Origin: an uncultured Vibrio sp.
Lineage (GTDB): Bacteria > Pseudomonadota > Gammaproteobacteria > Enterobacterales > Vibrionaceae
Reading direction: 5' to 3'
NCBI GenBank assembly: GCA_947504195.1
Contig: CANNGN010000006.1
Location: 1 to 64,000, forward strand
Length of the DNA: 64,000 nucleotides
Below, one piece after another: positions 30,869 through 40,488 of this stretch; position 1 is the stretch's first letter; each line of letters begins with the position of its first letter. The notes beneath the pieces were generated by a model. It did not search any database, was not told the origin of the DNA, and worked only from the letters and a program-made list of their open reading frames with translations. Made by a program: the position numbers and the translations under genes.

Positions 30869-33667
30869 ATGGCTCGCATCCCAGATAAACCTCTAATTTT
30901 GATCGATGGCTCTTCTTATTTGTACCGTGCATTTCATGCTTACCCAAGCACGATGAGCAATGGTGATATCCCGACCAATGCGGTTTATGGGGTACTTAAT
31001 ATGATCCGCAGTTTAATGCGCCAGTTTGCTACAGAGCATTTTGCTGTCATCTTTGATGCGAAAGGTAAAACTTTTCGTGATGATATGTACCCTGAATATA
31101 AGGCGAACAGACCATCGATGCCCGATGAGCTTCGTTGCCAAATTGAACCTCTTCATAAAATTATTAAAGCGCTTGGATTACCCCTTATTTGTGTCGAAGG
31201 CGTTGAAGCGGATGATGTGATTGGAACACTGGCTAGTCAAGCATCACAAGCGGGTATTCCAGTACTCATTAGTACTGGAGATAAGGATATGGCGCAACTG
31301 GTCGATGAAAATGTCACATTGATTAATACTATGACTAATGTTGTGATGGATCGAGAAGGTGTTGTTGATAAGTTTGGTATTCCACCTGAACTGATTATTG
31401 ATTACTTAGCGTTAATGGGTGATAAGGTCGATAACATTCCAGGTGTTCCTGGAGTCGGAGAAAAGACCGCATTGGCACTGCTACAAGGCGTGGGTAGTCT
31501 AAATGAGTTATATGAAAACTTAGATAAAATAGCCCCACTTGGTTTTCGTGGTTCGAAAAATATGGCGAAGAAATTGGAAGATAACAAAGAGAATGCCTAT
31601 TTATCTTACCAGCTAGCCACAATAAAGCTGGATGTCGCATTAGATTGCACTCCAGAATCGCTAACAAAATCCCAACCAGATAAAGACCAGCTTGTTGAGC
31701 TATACGGTCAAATGGCCTTTAAATCTTGGCTTAATGATCTTTTAGAAGGCGGAGACGGGGTTGTTCAAGCAAATGAAAAATCCGGTCGTATAACGGTTTC
31801 GAACAAAGACAACACTAGTGTTTCTACTCCAATAACCACAACGAAAATTGATCGTAGTGGTTACCAGATTGTGTATTCAAAAGAAGAGTTCGCAGTTTGG
31901 CTTGATAAGCTGTCGAAGAGCTCACTGTTTGCATTTGATACCGAAACCGATGGTTTAGATTATATGACAGCAAATCTCATTGGCTTGTCATTTGCGACGG
32001 CGGAAGGAGAAGCAGCTTATGTTCCGGTTGCTCATGATTACTTAGATGCGCCGGTCCAATTAGAACGTGATTGGGTAATTGCTCAGTTGAAACCGCTGCT
32101 TGAAGATGACCAACTTGCTAAGGTTGGACAAAATCTTAAGTTTGATATGAGCATATTAGCCCGTTATGACATCGAGTTACGTGGCATTCAGCACGATACT
32201 ATGCTTGCTTCTTATGTACTTGATAGTACTGGTGGTAAGCATGATATGGATAGCTTAGCACTGCGTTTTCTTCAACATAGTTGCGTCTCTTTTGAACAAG
32301 TGGCTGGCAAGAAGGGCAAAAACCAACTTACGTTCAATCAAATTGATATTGATGAGGCTGGAGTCTATGCAGCAGAAGATGCCGATGTAACGCTCGGCTT
32401 GCATCATGCGATTTATTCTCGCCTTGAGCAGAGTAGTGGAATGGATGATATCTATAAAACTATCGAAGTTCCCCTAGTGCCTGTTTTATCTCGTATGGAG
32501 CGGACTGGTGTGCTTATTGATGACATGAAGCTAAATGCGCAATCAAGAGAGATTGCGATACGTCTTGATGAGTTAGAGCAAAAAGCGTATGAAATGGCGG
32601 GGAAAAAATTCAATTTAGGTTCACCTAAACAGCTCCAAGGTATCCTGTTTGAAGAGATGGGTTTGCCTATTATCAAAAAAACGCCATCAGGCGCTCCGTC
32701 AACGAATGAAGAAGTATTGCAAGAGCTCGCTCTGGATTATCCACTTCCTAAACTGATTATTGAACATCGTGGATTAGCTAAGTTGAAATCTACCTATACT
32801 GACAAGCTGCCTAAGATGATTAATCCAGACACTGGAAGGGTGCACACTTCTTATCATCAAGCGGTCACCGCGACTGGGCGTTTATCATCAACCGATCCAA
32901 ACTTACAAAATATCCCAATCAGAAACGAAGAAGGGCGTCGTATTCGACAAGCGTTTATAGCGCCGGTTGATTGGACATTGGTGGCTATCGATTACTCACA
33001 GATTGAATTGCGTATTATGGCTCATTTATCGGGAGATAAAGCGCTTCTCGATGCTTTCAAACAAGGTAAAGACATACATAGTGCAACCGCAGCTGAAATT
33101 TTGGGGATTTCTATAGATCAAGTGAGCAGTGAACAGAGACGTCAGGCGAAAGCGGTCAACTTCGGGTTGATCTATGGAATGAGTGCCTTTGGACTTGCTA
33201 AACAACTTGGGATTCCACGAGGTGAAGCTCAGCATTACATGGACACTTACTTTGAGCGCTACCCTGGCGTGATGCAATATATGGAAGATACCCGTTTACA
33301 GGCGAGTGAAACAGGGTACGTTGAAACCATATTTGGGCGTCGACTCTATTTACCGGAAATTAAGTCTTCGAATGGTATGAGGCGTAAAGCAGCTGAACGA
33401 GCTGCTATTAACGCTCCAATGCAAGGAACGGCGGCAGATATTATTAAAAAAGCAATGCTGCTCGTTGATGAATGGATTCAACAAGAAGGTCAAGGAAGAG
33501 TGAAGTTGTTAATGCAAGTTCATGATGAGTTGGTTTTGGAGGTTCAGGACCAGTACTTGTCAGAGATTGAAAGTAAAGTACAGAAATTGATGGAATCTGC
33601 CGTGGAATTAGATGTTCCTCTTATTGCTGAAGTTGGAAGAGGTGTCAATTGGGATGAGGCTCACTAG
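30869..33667 (+). CDS. polA: DNA polymerase I
   Basis: PolA fills gaps and removes RNA primers during lagging-strand synthesis and repair. The 932-residue protein (E. coli 928) has a 5' nuclease domain (to about 290, with [12 protein letters not shown] and GEKTALALL), a 3'-5' exonuclease domain with intact acidic residues ([10 protein letters not shown] near 360 and [10 protein letters not shown]) and the polymerase domain with motif [20 protein letters not shown], the O-helix [14 protein letters not shown] and motif [11 protein letters not shown]. Proofreading thus appears active. Spot 42 follows, as in enterobacteria. Confidence 0.98.
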   Translation: MARIPDKPLILIDGSSYLYRAFHAYPSTMSNGDIPTNAVYGVLNMIRSLMRQFATEHFAVIFDAKGKTFRDDMYPEYKANRPSMPDELRCQIEPLHKIIKALGLPLICVEGVEADDVIGTLASQASQAGIPVLISTGDKDMAQLVDENVTLINTMTNVVMDREGVVDKFGIPPELIIDYLALMGDKVDNIPGVPGVGEKTALALLQGVGSLNELYENLDKIAPLGFRGSKNMAKKLEDNKENAYLSYQLATIKLDVALDCTPESLTKSQPDKDQLVELYGQMAFKSWLNDLLEGGDGVVQANEKSGRITVSNKDNTSVSTPITTTKIDRSGYQIVYSKEEFAVWLDKLSKSSLFAFDTETDGLDYMTANLIGLSFATAEGEAAYVPVAHDYLDAPVQLERDWVIAQLKPLLEDDQLAKVGQNLKFDMSILARYDIELRGIQHDTMLASYVLDSTGGKHDMDSLALRFLQHSCVSFEQVAGKKGKNQLTFNQIDIDEAGVYAAEDADVTLGLHHAIYSRLEQSSGMDDIYKTIEVPLVPVLSRMERTGVLIDDMKLNAQSREIAIRLDELEQKAYEMAGKKFNLGSPKQLQGILFEEMGLPIIKKTPSGAPSTNEEVLQELALDYPLPKLIIEHRGLAKLKSTYTDKLPKMINPDTGRVHTSYHQAVTATGRLSSTDPNLQNIPIRNEEGRRIRQAFIAPVDWTLVAIDYSQIELRIMAHLSGDKALLDAFKQGKDIHSATAAEILGISIDQVSSEQRRQAKAVNFGLIYGMSAFGLAKQLGIPRGEAQHYMDTYFERYPGVMQYMEDTRLQASETGYVETIFGRRLYLPEIKSSNGMRRKAAERAAINAPMQGTAADIIKKAMLLVDEWIQQEGQGRVKLLMQVHDELVLEVQDQYLSEIESKVQKLMESAVELDVPLIAEVGRGVNWDEAH

Positions 33668-33839
33668 TTGGAATCTAGCTATATGGTGGGTTAGTTAGGG
33701 TTTTCCTATTGTTGATTGATTATTTTCAATGAAAAAAAAGAAATGATAATTCATATGTTTATGTAGTTTTACATAAAAAAATGAAAATTAACTACATATA
33801 AAGTTTGATCTTTTATCAGAATACTGTAAATTAATAGTC

Positions 33840-33946
33840 GTAGGGTACAGAGGTAAGATGTTCTATCTTCCAGACCTTTTGTTTCACGTTATTGGATTAA
33901 GCTAATTCAGCCGCCTTGATCAACTTTTGGTCAGGGCGTTTTTTAT
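33840..33946 (+). ncRNA. spf: Small RNA Spot 42
   Basis: Spot 42 is an Hfq-binding sRNA that tunes carbon-source genes. The 5' part GTAGGGTACAGAGGTAAG, then ATGTTCTATCTT and CAGACCTTTT, matches E. coli Spot 42 nearly base for base. The 3' part GGATTAAGCTAATTCAGCCG follows the Vibrio form. It ends in the hairpin CGCCTTGAT/GGTCAGGGCG with a T run. TTGATC (33805-33810) and TAAATT (33827-33832) make a possible promoter 16 bases apart. Its place between polA and engB is the conserved one. In E. coli it is repressed by cAMP-CRP; a good CRP site is not obvious here. Confidence 0.95.
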
Positions 33947-34220
33947 TGTTGTAACTTATTGTTTTTTATCTTTAAAATCTATTCTTATTTTGAGTTTGAC
34001 CTCATCTTTTGTGCTTTTTGAATCTAATAGTCTCGTCTGTTATTGAATTAACCTATGTGTTAATTAAAGTGATTAAATATCACATTTATGTAATATGCTG
34101 TATGTCTCATTATCAATTAATTCTGTTTGTGAAGTAAGTCTTTTTGGGCGGATATTTGTTTTAATATTTAACTATTATCAATAGCTTATTGGGTATTTTG
34201 TTTTTACGAATAATGTGACG

Positions 34221-34324
34221 TGGAAGATTGAAAGTCTCTGAGGTTTAAGGGATGCTGACTACATAATAACGTAAAACAAAAGTATATCTCTCCCGTTACC
34301 CCACCAGGATGGTGGGGTTTTTTG
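34221..34324 (+). ncRNA. Candidate second small RNA downstream of Spot 42
   Basis: A strong plus-strand terminator at 34299-34323 has no gene before it back to spf, about 350 bases away, and spf already has its own terminator. A possible promoter is TTATTG (34186-34191) and AATAAT (34209-34214), 17 bases apart, giving a transcript of about 100 bases. A second sRNA near spf has been reported in Aliivibrio salmonicida, and this could be its counterpart. The start and existence are inferred. Confidence 0.4.
34299..34323 (+). terminator. Orphan Rho-independent terminator between spf and engB
   Basis: CCCCACC and GGTGGGG pair perfectly around AGGAT and are followed by six T on the plus strand. 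On the minus strand the stem is followed by TAACGGG, so it does not serve engB. Confidence 0.88.
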
Positions 34325-34401
34325 TGCACGGAGTATTTAAGTTACAAATAGTCTGATAGTGTGTCGTCGGCTAAAAAAATTAAGAAGGGAGTCAGTTCAT
34401 T

Positions 34402-35082
34402 TTATTCCGGCTCATCGCCGTTATGTGATTCTAAATCGACAGTTTCTTCGTTTGACTCTTCAATCAGTGCAGGGGCAAACCATTCATCGAGCTTGTGGCG
34501 TAGGATATCTACCCCTATACCAGAAAGTGACGAAAAAAGATCGATTCTCACATCTCCTCCAAAACTTTTGGAGTCGTTACGAACTTTCAATAATTGAGCT
34601 TTTCGAGCGCCACTTTTCAGTTTATCAGCTTTGGTTAACAACACTTGCACTGGGATATTACACTCAACGGCCCAGGTAACTAATTGTTGGTCTAACTCTT
34701 TCATTGGATGGCGAATATCCATTAGAACCACTAAGCCTTTTAAAGATTCACGCTTTTGTAAGTATTCTCCAAGTGACTTTTGCCACTTCTTTTTCATTTC
34801 GAGCGGGACTTGTGCAAAACCGTACCCTGGAAGGTCGACGATGTGACACTTATCCGTTACTTTAAATAGATTAATAAGTTGCGTTCTACCCGGAGTCTTA
34901 CTTGTTTTAGCTAAAGATTTTTGGTTAGTCAGTCTATTTAATGAACTTGATTTACCGGCATTAGAACGCCCAGCGAACGCAATTTCAATTCCGTCATCAT
35001 CGGGAAGATGGCGAATATCAGGTGCACTCGTGATGAAATGCGTGTTTTGGTAGTGAATTTTTGCGCTCAATGTTAACTCCAT
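34402..35082 (-). CDS. engB: Ribosome biogenesis GTPase EngB (YihA)
   Basis: EngB is an essential GTPase for assembly of the large ribosomal subunit. The 226 residues contain G1 GRSNAGKSS near residue 38, G2 around [13 protein letters not shown]3 DLPGYGFA and G4 LLTKADK, and end in an acidic tail ([19 protein letters not shown], shown in part by composition). It reads toward polA, leaving spf and the candidate sRNA in the 730-base gap, the same order as in E. coli. Confidence 0.96.
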   Translation of the reverse strand: MELTLSAKIHYQNTHFITSAPDIRHLPDDDGIEIAFAGRSNAGKSSSLNRLTNQKSLAKTSKTPGRTQLINLFKVTDKCHIVDLPGYGFAQVPLEMKKKWQKSLGEYLQKRESLKGLVVLMDIRHPMKELDQQLVTWAVECNIPVQVLLTKADKLKSGARKAQLLKVRNDSKSFGGDVRIDLFSSLSGIGVDILRHKLDEWFAPALIEESNEETVDLESHNGDEPE

Positions 35083-35203
35083 CTAGACTTTTAGTTGTCA
35101 AATGATTACTTTTTGTTTAATTAGTGTAAAATTACCGTGCTCGTTGTAAGGAATAAATTATACCACGAGAGTTCTGGAAGCTTGATAATTATAACGGAAT
35201 GTC

Positions 35204-35821
35204 ATGAAGAAATTAGTACTCATCTTAGGTCTTTTAGCCAGTTGCTCTGCTTGGTCTCAAGGTAGCGTAGAAGCTGGTAAGGCCAAATCACAAACGTGTA
35301 TTGCCTGTCATGGTGCCGATGGCAACAGTACGATAACTAACTACCCCAAGTTGGCTGGTCAGCACGAAGCCTATCTTAAGAAACAATTAGAAGATCTAAA
35401 ACTCGGTATGAGTAGCAATGGGGCACAAGGTCGTTTAGATCCTGTAATGAGCGCGATGGCATTGCCTTTAAGCGATCAAGATATGGCAGATCTAGCGGCG
35501 TATTATGCATCATTACCGATGTCAGAAAACGCGACACCTGAAGATGTAGTCGATAAAGGTAAGGCTTTATATTCTGCTGGGGACTCAGATCGAGGCTTGA
35601 CTGCGTGTATTGCGTGTCATGGCCCACGTGGCTTTGGTACAGAATTGTCAGGTTTTCCTAAAATTGCTGGTCAGCAAGCTGATTATGTTAAACTTCAATT
35701 ACAGAAGTTTCGTGATGGCACGCGGACAAATGATTTGAATGGAATGATGGGAGATATCGCTAAAAAGTTAACTGATGAAGACATTGAAATTCTGTCTAAA
35801 TACGTTGGTGGGCTTCACTAG
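35204..35821 (+). CDS. Diheme cytochrome c4
   Basis: This is a periplasmic diheme electron carrier of the c4 family that passes electrons toward terminal oxidases. A signal peptide (about residues 1-19, ending SAWSQ) precedes two similar halves, each with one CxxCH heme site: CIACH at 32-36 and CIACH at 135-139. Axial Met candidates occur in the DPVMSAMA and GMMGDIA segments. At 205 residues it has normal length. It is divergent from engB and followed by a terminator. Confidence 0.95.
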   Translation: MKKLVLILGLLASCSAWSQGSVEAGKAKSQTCIACHGADGNSTITNYPKLAGQHEAYLKKQLEDLKLGMSSNGAQGRLDPVMSAMALPLSDQDMADLAAYYASLPMSENATPEDVVDKGKALYSAGDSDRGLTACIACHGPRGFGTELSGFPKIAGQQADYVKLQLQKFRDGTRTNDLNGMMGDIAKKLTDEDIEILSKYVGGLH

Positions 35822-35849
35822 TTAAATCTACTGTTGTTTATTGATATTA

Positions 35850-35883
35850 AAATGGCTCGGGTGGAATGCTCGGGCCATTTTTG
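35850..35883 (+). terminator. Terminator after the cytochrome c4 gene
   Basis: AAATGGCTCGGG and CTCGGGCCATTT form a stem with two G-T pairs, followed by a short T run. Confidence 0.7.
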
Positions 35884-35973
35884 TGGCTAAGTTTTGGATA
35901 AAATAGTACTTTTGTTCTCCACTCTAGTGGCTGTTTCTGGTATCTTGCGCATCCCTATTATCAGGAGATGATT

Positions 35974-36612
35974 ATGCAGCGATGTTCGTTGTGCCACCAA
36001 TCTCTAGGTGAAGTTTACCACCGAGACAAACGGCGACAATACTTACAGTGTCCTACATGCAGTTTGGTTTGGGTAGATGTCAACGACCGCTTGGATGCAG
36101 AAGCAGAAAAAGCGATGTATGATTTGCATGAGAATAATCCTGCTGATGAGGGATATCGCCGGTTTCTATCTCGCTTTGCAACCCCAATGTTAGAGAAACT
36201 TTCGGCAAACAGTTATGGGATTGACTTTGGTTGTGGTCCTGGCCCAACACTATCAGGAATGATGGAAGAGCATGGTCATAACGTCGCATTGTACGATATA
36301 TTCTATTATCCTGACGAAGCGGTATTGCAAGATCAGTATGACTTTGTAATGGCAACTGAAGTGATAGAACATTTACATCACCCTGATAAAGTATGGCAGC
36401 AATGGCTGTCTATGCTTAAGGTGGGTGGTTGGCTTGGTGTAATGACCAAGCAAGTTATAGATAAAGACGCCTTTGTTCATTGGCATTATAAGAATGATCT
36501 CACGCACGTTAGTTTTTTTAGTCGAAGTACGTTCAACTACTTAGCTAAGCGAGATAATTTAGCCATTGAATTTGTGGGAAATGATGTAGTTTTACTGAGG
36601 AAACTCCAGTAA
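35974..36612 (+). CDS. Class I SAM-dependent methyltransferase with N-terminal zinc ribbon
   Basis: The 212-residue protein has an N-terminal CxxC...CxxC pair (CSLC and CPTC, within about 30 residues) and a class I methyltransferase core with the SAM loop GIDFGCGPGPTLSGMM, an acidic DIFYYP strand end and MATEVIEHLHHP, which is typical for the family. The combination is common in methyltransferases acting on small or surface molecules, but I cannot name the substrate. ATG 35974 is chosen since AGGAG lies six bases upstream; ATG 35968 touches that site. The stop overlaps the yihI start. Confidence 0.88.
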   Translation: MQRCSLCHQSLGEVYHRDKRRQYLQCPTCSLVWVDVNDRLDAEAEKAMYDLHENNPADEGYRRFLSRFATPMLEKLSANSYGIDFGCGPGPTLSGMMEEHGHNVALYDIFYYPDEAVLQDQYDFVMATEVIEHLHHPDKVWQQWLSMLKVGGWLGVMTKQVIDKDAFVHWHYKNDLTHVSFFSRSTFNYLAKRDNLAIEFVGNDVVLLRKLQ

Positions 36613-37184
36613 TGAGTCGAAATAAAAAAGTAAGATCCACCGGAATTGATGATGTTATTGTGATTCGTCAGCGTTCAGAAAGTGATGTTGAAGGACGCTT
36701 GCGAAAAAAATCTAAAAAACGTAAGGGATTAAAGTCTGGTGCCAGACATTCCTTAACGGATGATAACTTGGGAAAAGCATCGAAGAGCGGGAATCGCGAT
36801 CCTAGGCTAGGCAGTAAAAAGAAAATTCCTTTGATTGTTGAGCCAAAGAAAAAACCAACTAAAGCCGAGCGTTTAGTCTTAGCAGAACAGGAGTTGGCTC
36901 AAATTGAGAGTGATGCTCAATTTAATGTGTTACTTGCTCGCCTGGATAATGGCGAGAAGTTAGGTGTAGGTTTGCAAACCTATGTCGACCAGCGCCTAGA
37001 CCGTATTGAAGCCTTAATGAAAATATTGGGTATTGATATGGATGAAGAGGTTCAGCTTGAAGATGAAGATGAACAAATGGAAGCTCCAATTGTTGCTAAA
37101 GAGCGGAGTAAATCTTTGAAACGTGATGATGATGATCTGTTATCTGATTTTGAAGACACCAACTTGGATGAATGGAAAGGGTAA
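36612..37184 (+). CDS. yihI: Der GTPase-activating protein YihI
   Basis: YihI stimulates the ribosome-assembly GTPase Der and delays its action. The 190-residue protein has a very basic N-terminal half (MSRNKKVR, RKKSKKRKGLKSGARHS, GSKKKIPLIVEPKKKPTKAER) and an acidic C-terminal half containing the family LARLDNGEKLGVGLQTYVD segment. The start overlaps the preceding stop by one base, so it is part of a three-gene unit. Its nearness to engB links two ribosome-assembly factors. Confidence 0.92.
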   Translation: MSRNKKVRSTGIDDVIVIRQRSESDVEGRLRKKSKKRKGLKSGARHSLTDDNLGKASKSGNRDPRLGSKKKIPLIVEPKKKPTKAERLVLAEQELAQIESDAQFNVLLARLDNGEKLGVGLQTYVDQRLDRIEALMKILGIDMDEEVQLEDEDEQMEAPIVAKERSKSLKRDDDDLLSDFEDTNLDEWKG

Positions 37185-37190
37185 TTGGAT

Positions 37191-37658
37191 ATGAGTCTTT
37201 CTCTGTTGGTTATCGTTGGAGGCTGTATTGTAATTTGCCTTGCGTGCTATGCAGGTTACCTTCTTTTACAGCTCAAAAAGCAAAAAGAAGAACAGCAGAA
37301 ACTGCACGAACAAGCGATAGAAAAACGGAATGCGAATATTTTTGAACATGTTTCTACTTTGTCCTTGGTTGGTATTCAAGGTCAGTGTGATTTGTCGGAG
37401 ATTTGTATTCGGGTATACTGCATTATGGAGTATCTACAGGGCCCGCAGAGAATCAAGCTAGAGAACGCTTATCCTTCCATTGTCGAGTTATATAATGTTG
37501 TAAAAGACATGCCTCGAGGTGAGGAGCGTAGCAAGCTTCCAAAGAAGACTCGCATGGAACAAAATTTAGTTCGTATGAAAGCAGAAACTCGCTTATCTGC
37601 TGCTATTATAGAAGAACTAAAAGATCTTCACCAGCAAGTACAATCTTCTAATAACTAA
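37191..37658 (+). CDS. DUF2489-family membrane-anchored protein
   Basis: The 155-residue protein has one N-terminal membrane helix (about residues 3-24), a short charged coiled coil (LKKQKEEQQKLHEQAIEKR) and a cytosolic domain with CDLSEICIRVYCIMEYLQ and PSIVELYNVVKDMPRG, as in the DUF2489 family. Function is unknown. ATG 37191 is chosen over TTG 37185 because AAAGGGT stands eight bases upstream. It is the last gene of the methyltransferase-yihI unit, and this family often stands between yihI and hemN. Confidence 0.85.
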   Translation: MSLSLLVIVGGCIVICLACYAGYLLLQLKKQKEEQQKLHEQAIEKRNANIFEHVSTLSLVGIQGQCDLSEICIRVYCIMEYLQGPQRIKLENAYPSIVELYNVVKDMPRGEERSKLPKKTRMEQNLVRMKAETRLSAAIIEELKDLHQQVQSSNN

Positions 37659-37818
37659 ATTAGTACTGATTCAGTGTGGGGATAAAGTCGCACTTCAATC
37701 AGTGATCTTGGTGGCAATTTACTATATTTATTACTCATTTGTGTTTTGTCATTCATCGAATTCTCACGTGATTGTGGCAAAATAACCTTCGTGCTCCGTA
37801 TACAGGGATAAAACTATA

Positions 37819-39207
37819 ATGAATGGATCTGAGGCCAATCGTCAGCAAATTGTTTGGGATCAGCAGATGTTGGATAAGTATAACTATTCGGGCCCCCGTT
37901 ATACTTCTTATCCAACTGCGATAGAATTTCATGAAGCCTTCACTATTGCTGAATTTGATATGGCATGTGCCAAGTATCCGGACCGTCCTTTATCGTTGTA
38001 TATTCATATTCCATTCTGCCATAAGCTTTGTTACTACTGTGGCTGTAATAAAGTTATCACTCGGCATTTGCATAAAGCCGATGAATATCTCGATATTCTA
38101 GAGGTAGAGATCCAACAACGAGCTTCTTTAATGCAAGGAAGACGTGTGAGTCAGTTGCATTTTGGAGGAGGGACGCCAACTTTCCTTTCTAAATCTCAAC
38201 TTAGTCGTTTAATGACCTTGCTTCGTGACGAGTTTACATTTGAGTCGGAAGCAGAAATTAGTATAGAGATAGACCCACGAGAAATTGAGCTCGATATTCT
38301 TGACCACCTAAAAGGTGAAGGATTTAATCGTGTAAGTATTGGTGTTCAGGATTTTGATAAAGAAGTACAACAACTGGTCAATCGTGAGCAAGACGAAGAT
38401 TTTATTGTTGCTTTGGTGGAACGCGCAAAACAGCTCGGTTACCGCTCAACCAACTTAGATTTAATCTATGGTTTGCCTAAACAAACCTTGTCTTCATTTA
38501 AATATACCTTAGAGAAAGTCATCGAGATGCAACCTGAGCGTCTCTCGGTATTTAACTATGCCCACATGCCACAATTGTTTTCTGCACAGCGAAAGATTAA
38601 AGATGCTGATTTACCAAAGGCAGAAGAGAAGATGGAGATCCTACAGGCAACCATCAAGATGTTAACGTCGGCGAAATATCAGTTTATTGGTATGGATCAT
38701 TTTGCGTTGCCAAATGATGAATTAGCAGTTGCTCAGCGAAAAGGCGTGTTGCATCGAAACTTTCAAGGTTATACAACTCAGGGAGAGTGTGATTTGATCG
38801 GGTTTGGTGTTTCAGCCATTTCTATGGTTGGAAATGTATATGCGCAAAACCAGAAAGATCTCAAAACGTATTACGCTAAAGTGAATGAGCAACGTCATGC
38901 TCTTTGGAAAGGGGTTTCTCTAGATAAAGATGACTTGGTGCGTCGTGACGTTATTAAAGAATTAATGTGCAACTTTTCGTTAGATAAGCAGAAAATTGAA
39001 GCGAAATATAATCTCGATTTTAACCAGTATTTTAATCAAGATATGGAGTTATTAACGAGTTTTGTTGCCGATGATCTTGTTCGAGTCGATAACTCGTCAA
39101 TTGAAGTAACGGCAAGAGGCCGTTTGTTGATTCGAAATATTGCTATGTGTTTTGATAGTTATTTACGTTCTAGGGCAAAGCATCAACAGTTTTCTCGTGT
39201 GATATAG
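37819..39207 (+). CDS. hemN: Oxygen-independent coproporphyrinogen III oxidase HemN
   Basis: HemN is a radical SAM enzyme that decarboxylates coproporphyrinogen III without oxygen. The 462 residues contain GPRYTSYPTAIEF at the N-terminus, the cluster motif CHKLCYYCGC (Cys 67, 71 and 74), HFGGGTPTFLS, IEIDPREI, SIGVQDFD and YGLPKQT. Length is close to E. coli HemN (457). It has its own 160-base leader, and a bidirectional terminator stands between it and hemY. I saw no clear FNR site in the leader. Confidence 0.96.
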   Translation: MNGSEANRQQIVWDQQMLDKYNYSGPRYTSYPTAIEFHEAFTIAEFDMACAKYPDRPLSLYIHIPFCHKLCYYCGCNKVITRHLHKADEYLDILEVEIQQRASLMQGRRVSQLHFGGGTPTFLSKSQLSRLMTLLRDEFTFESEAEISIEIDPREIELDILDHLKGEGFNRVSIGVQDFDKEVQQLVNREQDEDFIVALVERAKQLGYRSTNLDLIYGLPKQTLSSFKYTLEKVIEMQPERLSVFNYAHMPQLFSAQRKIKDADLPKAEEKMEILQATIKMLTSAKYQFIGMDHFALPNDELAVAQRKGVLHRNFQGYTTQGECDLIGFGVSAISMVGNVYAQNQKDLKTYYAKVNEQRHALWKGVSLDKDDLVRRDVIKELMCNFSLDKQKIEAKYNLDFNQYFNQDMELLTSFVADDLVRVDNSSIEVTARGRLLIRNIAMCFDSYLRSRAKHQQFSRVI

Positions 39208-39254
39208 GGTTTCTGTTGGAGTTAAGAGAGCGATATCTAATTGAGTAGATAATA

Positions 39255-39282
39255 AAAAACCAGCGATTACGCTGGTTTTTTG
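39255..39282. terminator. Bidirectional terminator between hemN and hemY
   Basis: AAAAACCAGCG and CGCTGGTTTTTT pair around ATTA. The A run before and T run after allow function on both strands, which suits the convergent genes. Confidence 0.9.
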
Positions 39283-39303
39283 GTTAAGGCTAATGGAAGT
39301 AGA

Positions 39304-40488
39304 CTACTCTGATGGGCTTATTAACGCCAACGCTTTGCGGCTAACATCACTTGCAGCTAATGCCATATCTTGTTTTTCCAATACTTCTGCAAGATAACTA
39401 TAATCAGCAACATTACTACGCATAGCTAACGCAGCCTCAAAATGCTTCTGAGCTTCAGGAAGCATATCCTTTTTCATATAGAGTCTTGCAAGAGCACTAT
39501 GGGCTTCTGCGTTGTTACTATTTTTATTTACTGCAGTTTCGAGTAAGACAACAGCAGGGTGCATGTCCGGTAAATCTAGCTCAGTCACTAAACTATAAAG
39601 ATCGGCTGATGGGTTCTTCTTGAGTTTTTCTTTCAAGAACGTGAAGGCATCAGTATCTGCATTTGCCCCAATTAATGCCTGTATAAACACGACAATAATT
39701 TTGCTGTTGTTTTTCGCAGCTTTCGGTAATTGACTCCAGCGATCAAGTATTACGTCGCGTTCTTTGGTTTCAGCAGCTTGCTGCATAAAGCCGATTTGAG
39801 CTTGTTCCATTAGCTTTTCAAATTGGCTAAGAGAGAGCAGTTTGTTGCGCTTCAAGCGTGGTAATAACTCCATCAGAGGAGCCCATTGCCCTAATTGTAG
39901 ATAACATTGCTTGAGCATATTAAGCAAGCGTGGGTTATTTGGGTATGGCTGAGAGAGCTTGGTTAAAATGGCTACAGCATTGTCAAATGCCCCTTCATGG
40001 ATCTGTTGCTTAGCCTTAGTCAGCTCAACTGCCAACATAGAGTTACTTTGCTCAGATGCAAGTTTCAGGTAGTGATCTCGTTTTTCTCTATCACCCATTT
40101 CTTCAGCAGCTTCAGAAGCAACAAGGTAGCAAAGTAGAGGCATATCGTGATGATTCGCCCAACGAGTAACTTTTTTCTCAGCTAATTTCCAATCACCTTC
40201 TACTAACTTGATTATCCCTTCATTAGTAAAGCGACGAGAGCGTCTAAGTTTACGAACGGTAAACCAATTCCAAGTATTGGACGTGATACTGAAAATTTTC
40301 TTGAGAATTATCTCGATAACAAAAAATGCAGCAAAAAATGCAGCGATAAAGACCACCATTGTGGTGACGCTCATCTCTAGCGTTTTATTTGCGATAGAAA
40401 TGAGGACATAACCTTGTTGCCCTGTGAATTGGGTACCGACATACAGCCCCAATCCAAGAAGAACAAAAAGTATCATCAGTTTTAGCAT
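39304..40488 (-). CDS. hemY: HemY, TPR-containing membrane protein
   Basis: This 394-residue protein matches the proteobacterial HemY (not the Bacillus oxidase of that name). Two N-terminal membrane helices (about residues 2-20 and 42-62) are followed by TPR-like helical repeats, including NNAEAHSALARLYMKKDMLPEAQKHFEAAL near the C-terminus (partly quoted by position). Its role in heme synthesis is not settled. The start overlaps the stop of hemX by one base. Confidence 0.92.
   Translation of the reverse strand: MLKLMILFVLLGLGLYVGTQFTGQQGYVLISIANKTLEMSVTTMVVFIAAFFAAFFVIEIILKKIFSITSNTWNWFTVRKLRRSRRFTNEGIIKLVEGDWKLAEKKVTRWANHHDMPLLCYLVASEAAEEMGDREKRDHYLKLASEQSNSMLAVELTKAKQQIHEGAFDNAVAILTKLSQPYPNNPRLLNMLKQCYLQLGQWAPLMELLPRLKRNKLLSLSQFEKLMEQAQIGFMQQAAETKERDVILDRWSQLPKAAKNNSKIIVVFIQALIGANADTDAFTFLKEKLKKNPSADLYSLVTELDLPDMHPAVVLLETAVNKNSNNAEAHSALARLYMKKDMLPEAQKHFEAALAMRSNVADYSYLAEVLEKQDMALAASDVSRKALALISPSE

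Noticed and set aside
33885-33900. parS half-site GTTTCACG in the Spot 42 gene
   Set aside because: Only one half matches, and the sequence is part of the conserved Spot 42 RNA.
34066-34085. CRP-like site GTGAT-TAAAT-ATCAC after spf
   Set aside because: The spacer is five bases instead of four, and no promoter is placed suitably. I keep it only as a note for the candidate sRNA.
34359-34679. 106-residue plus-strand frame opposite engB
   Set aside because: It is antisense to the conserved EngB coding sequence, and its product has no recognisable domain.
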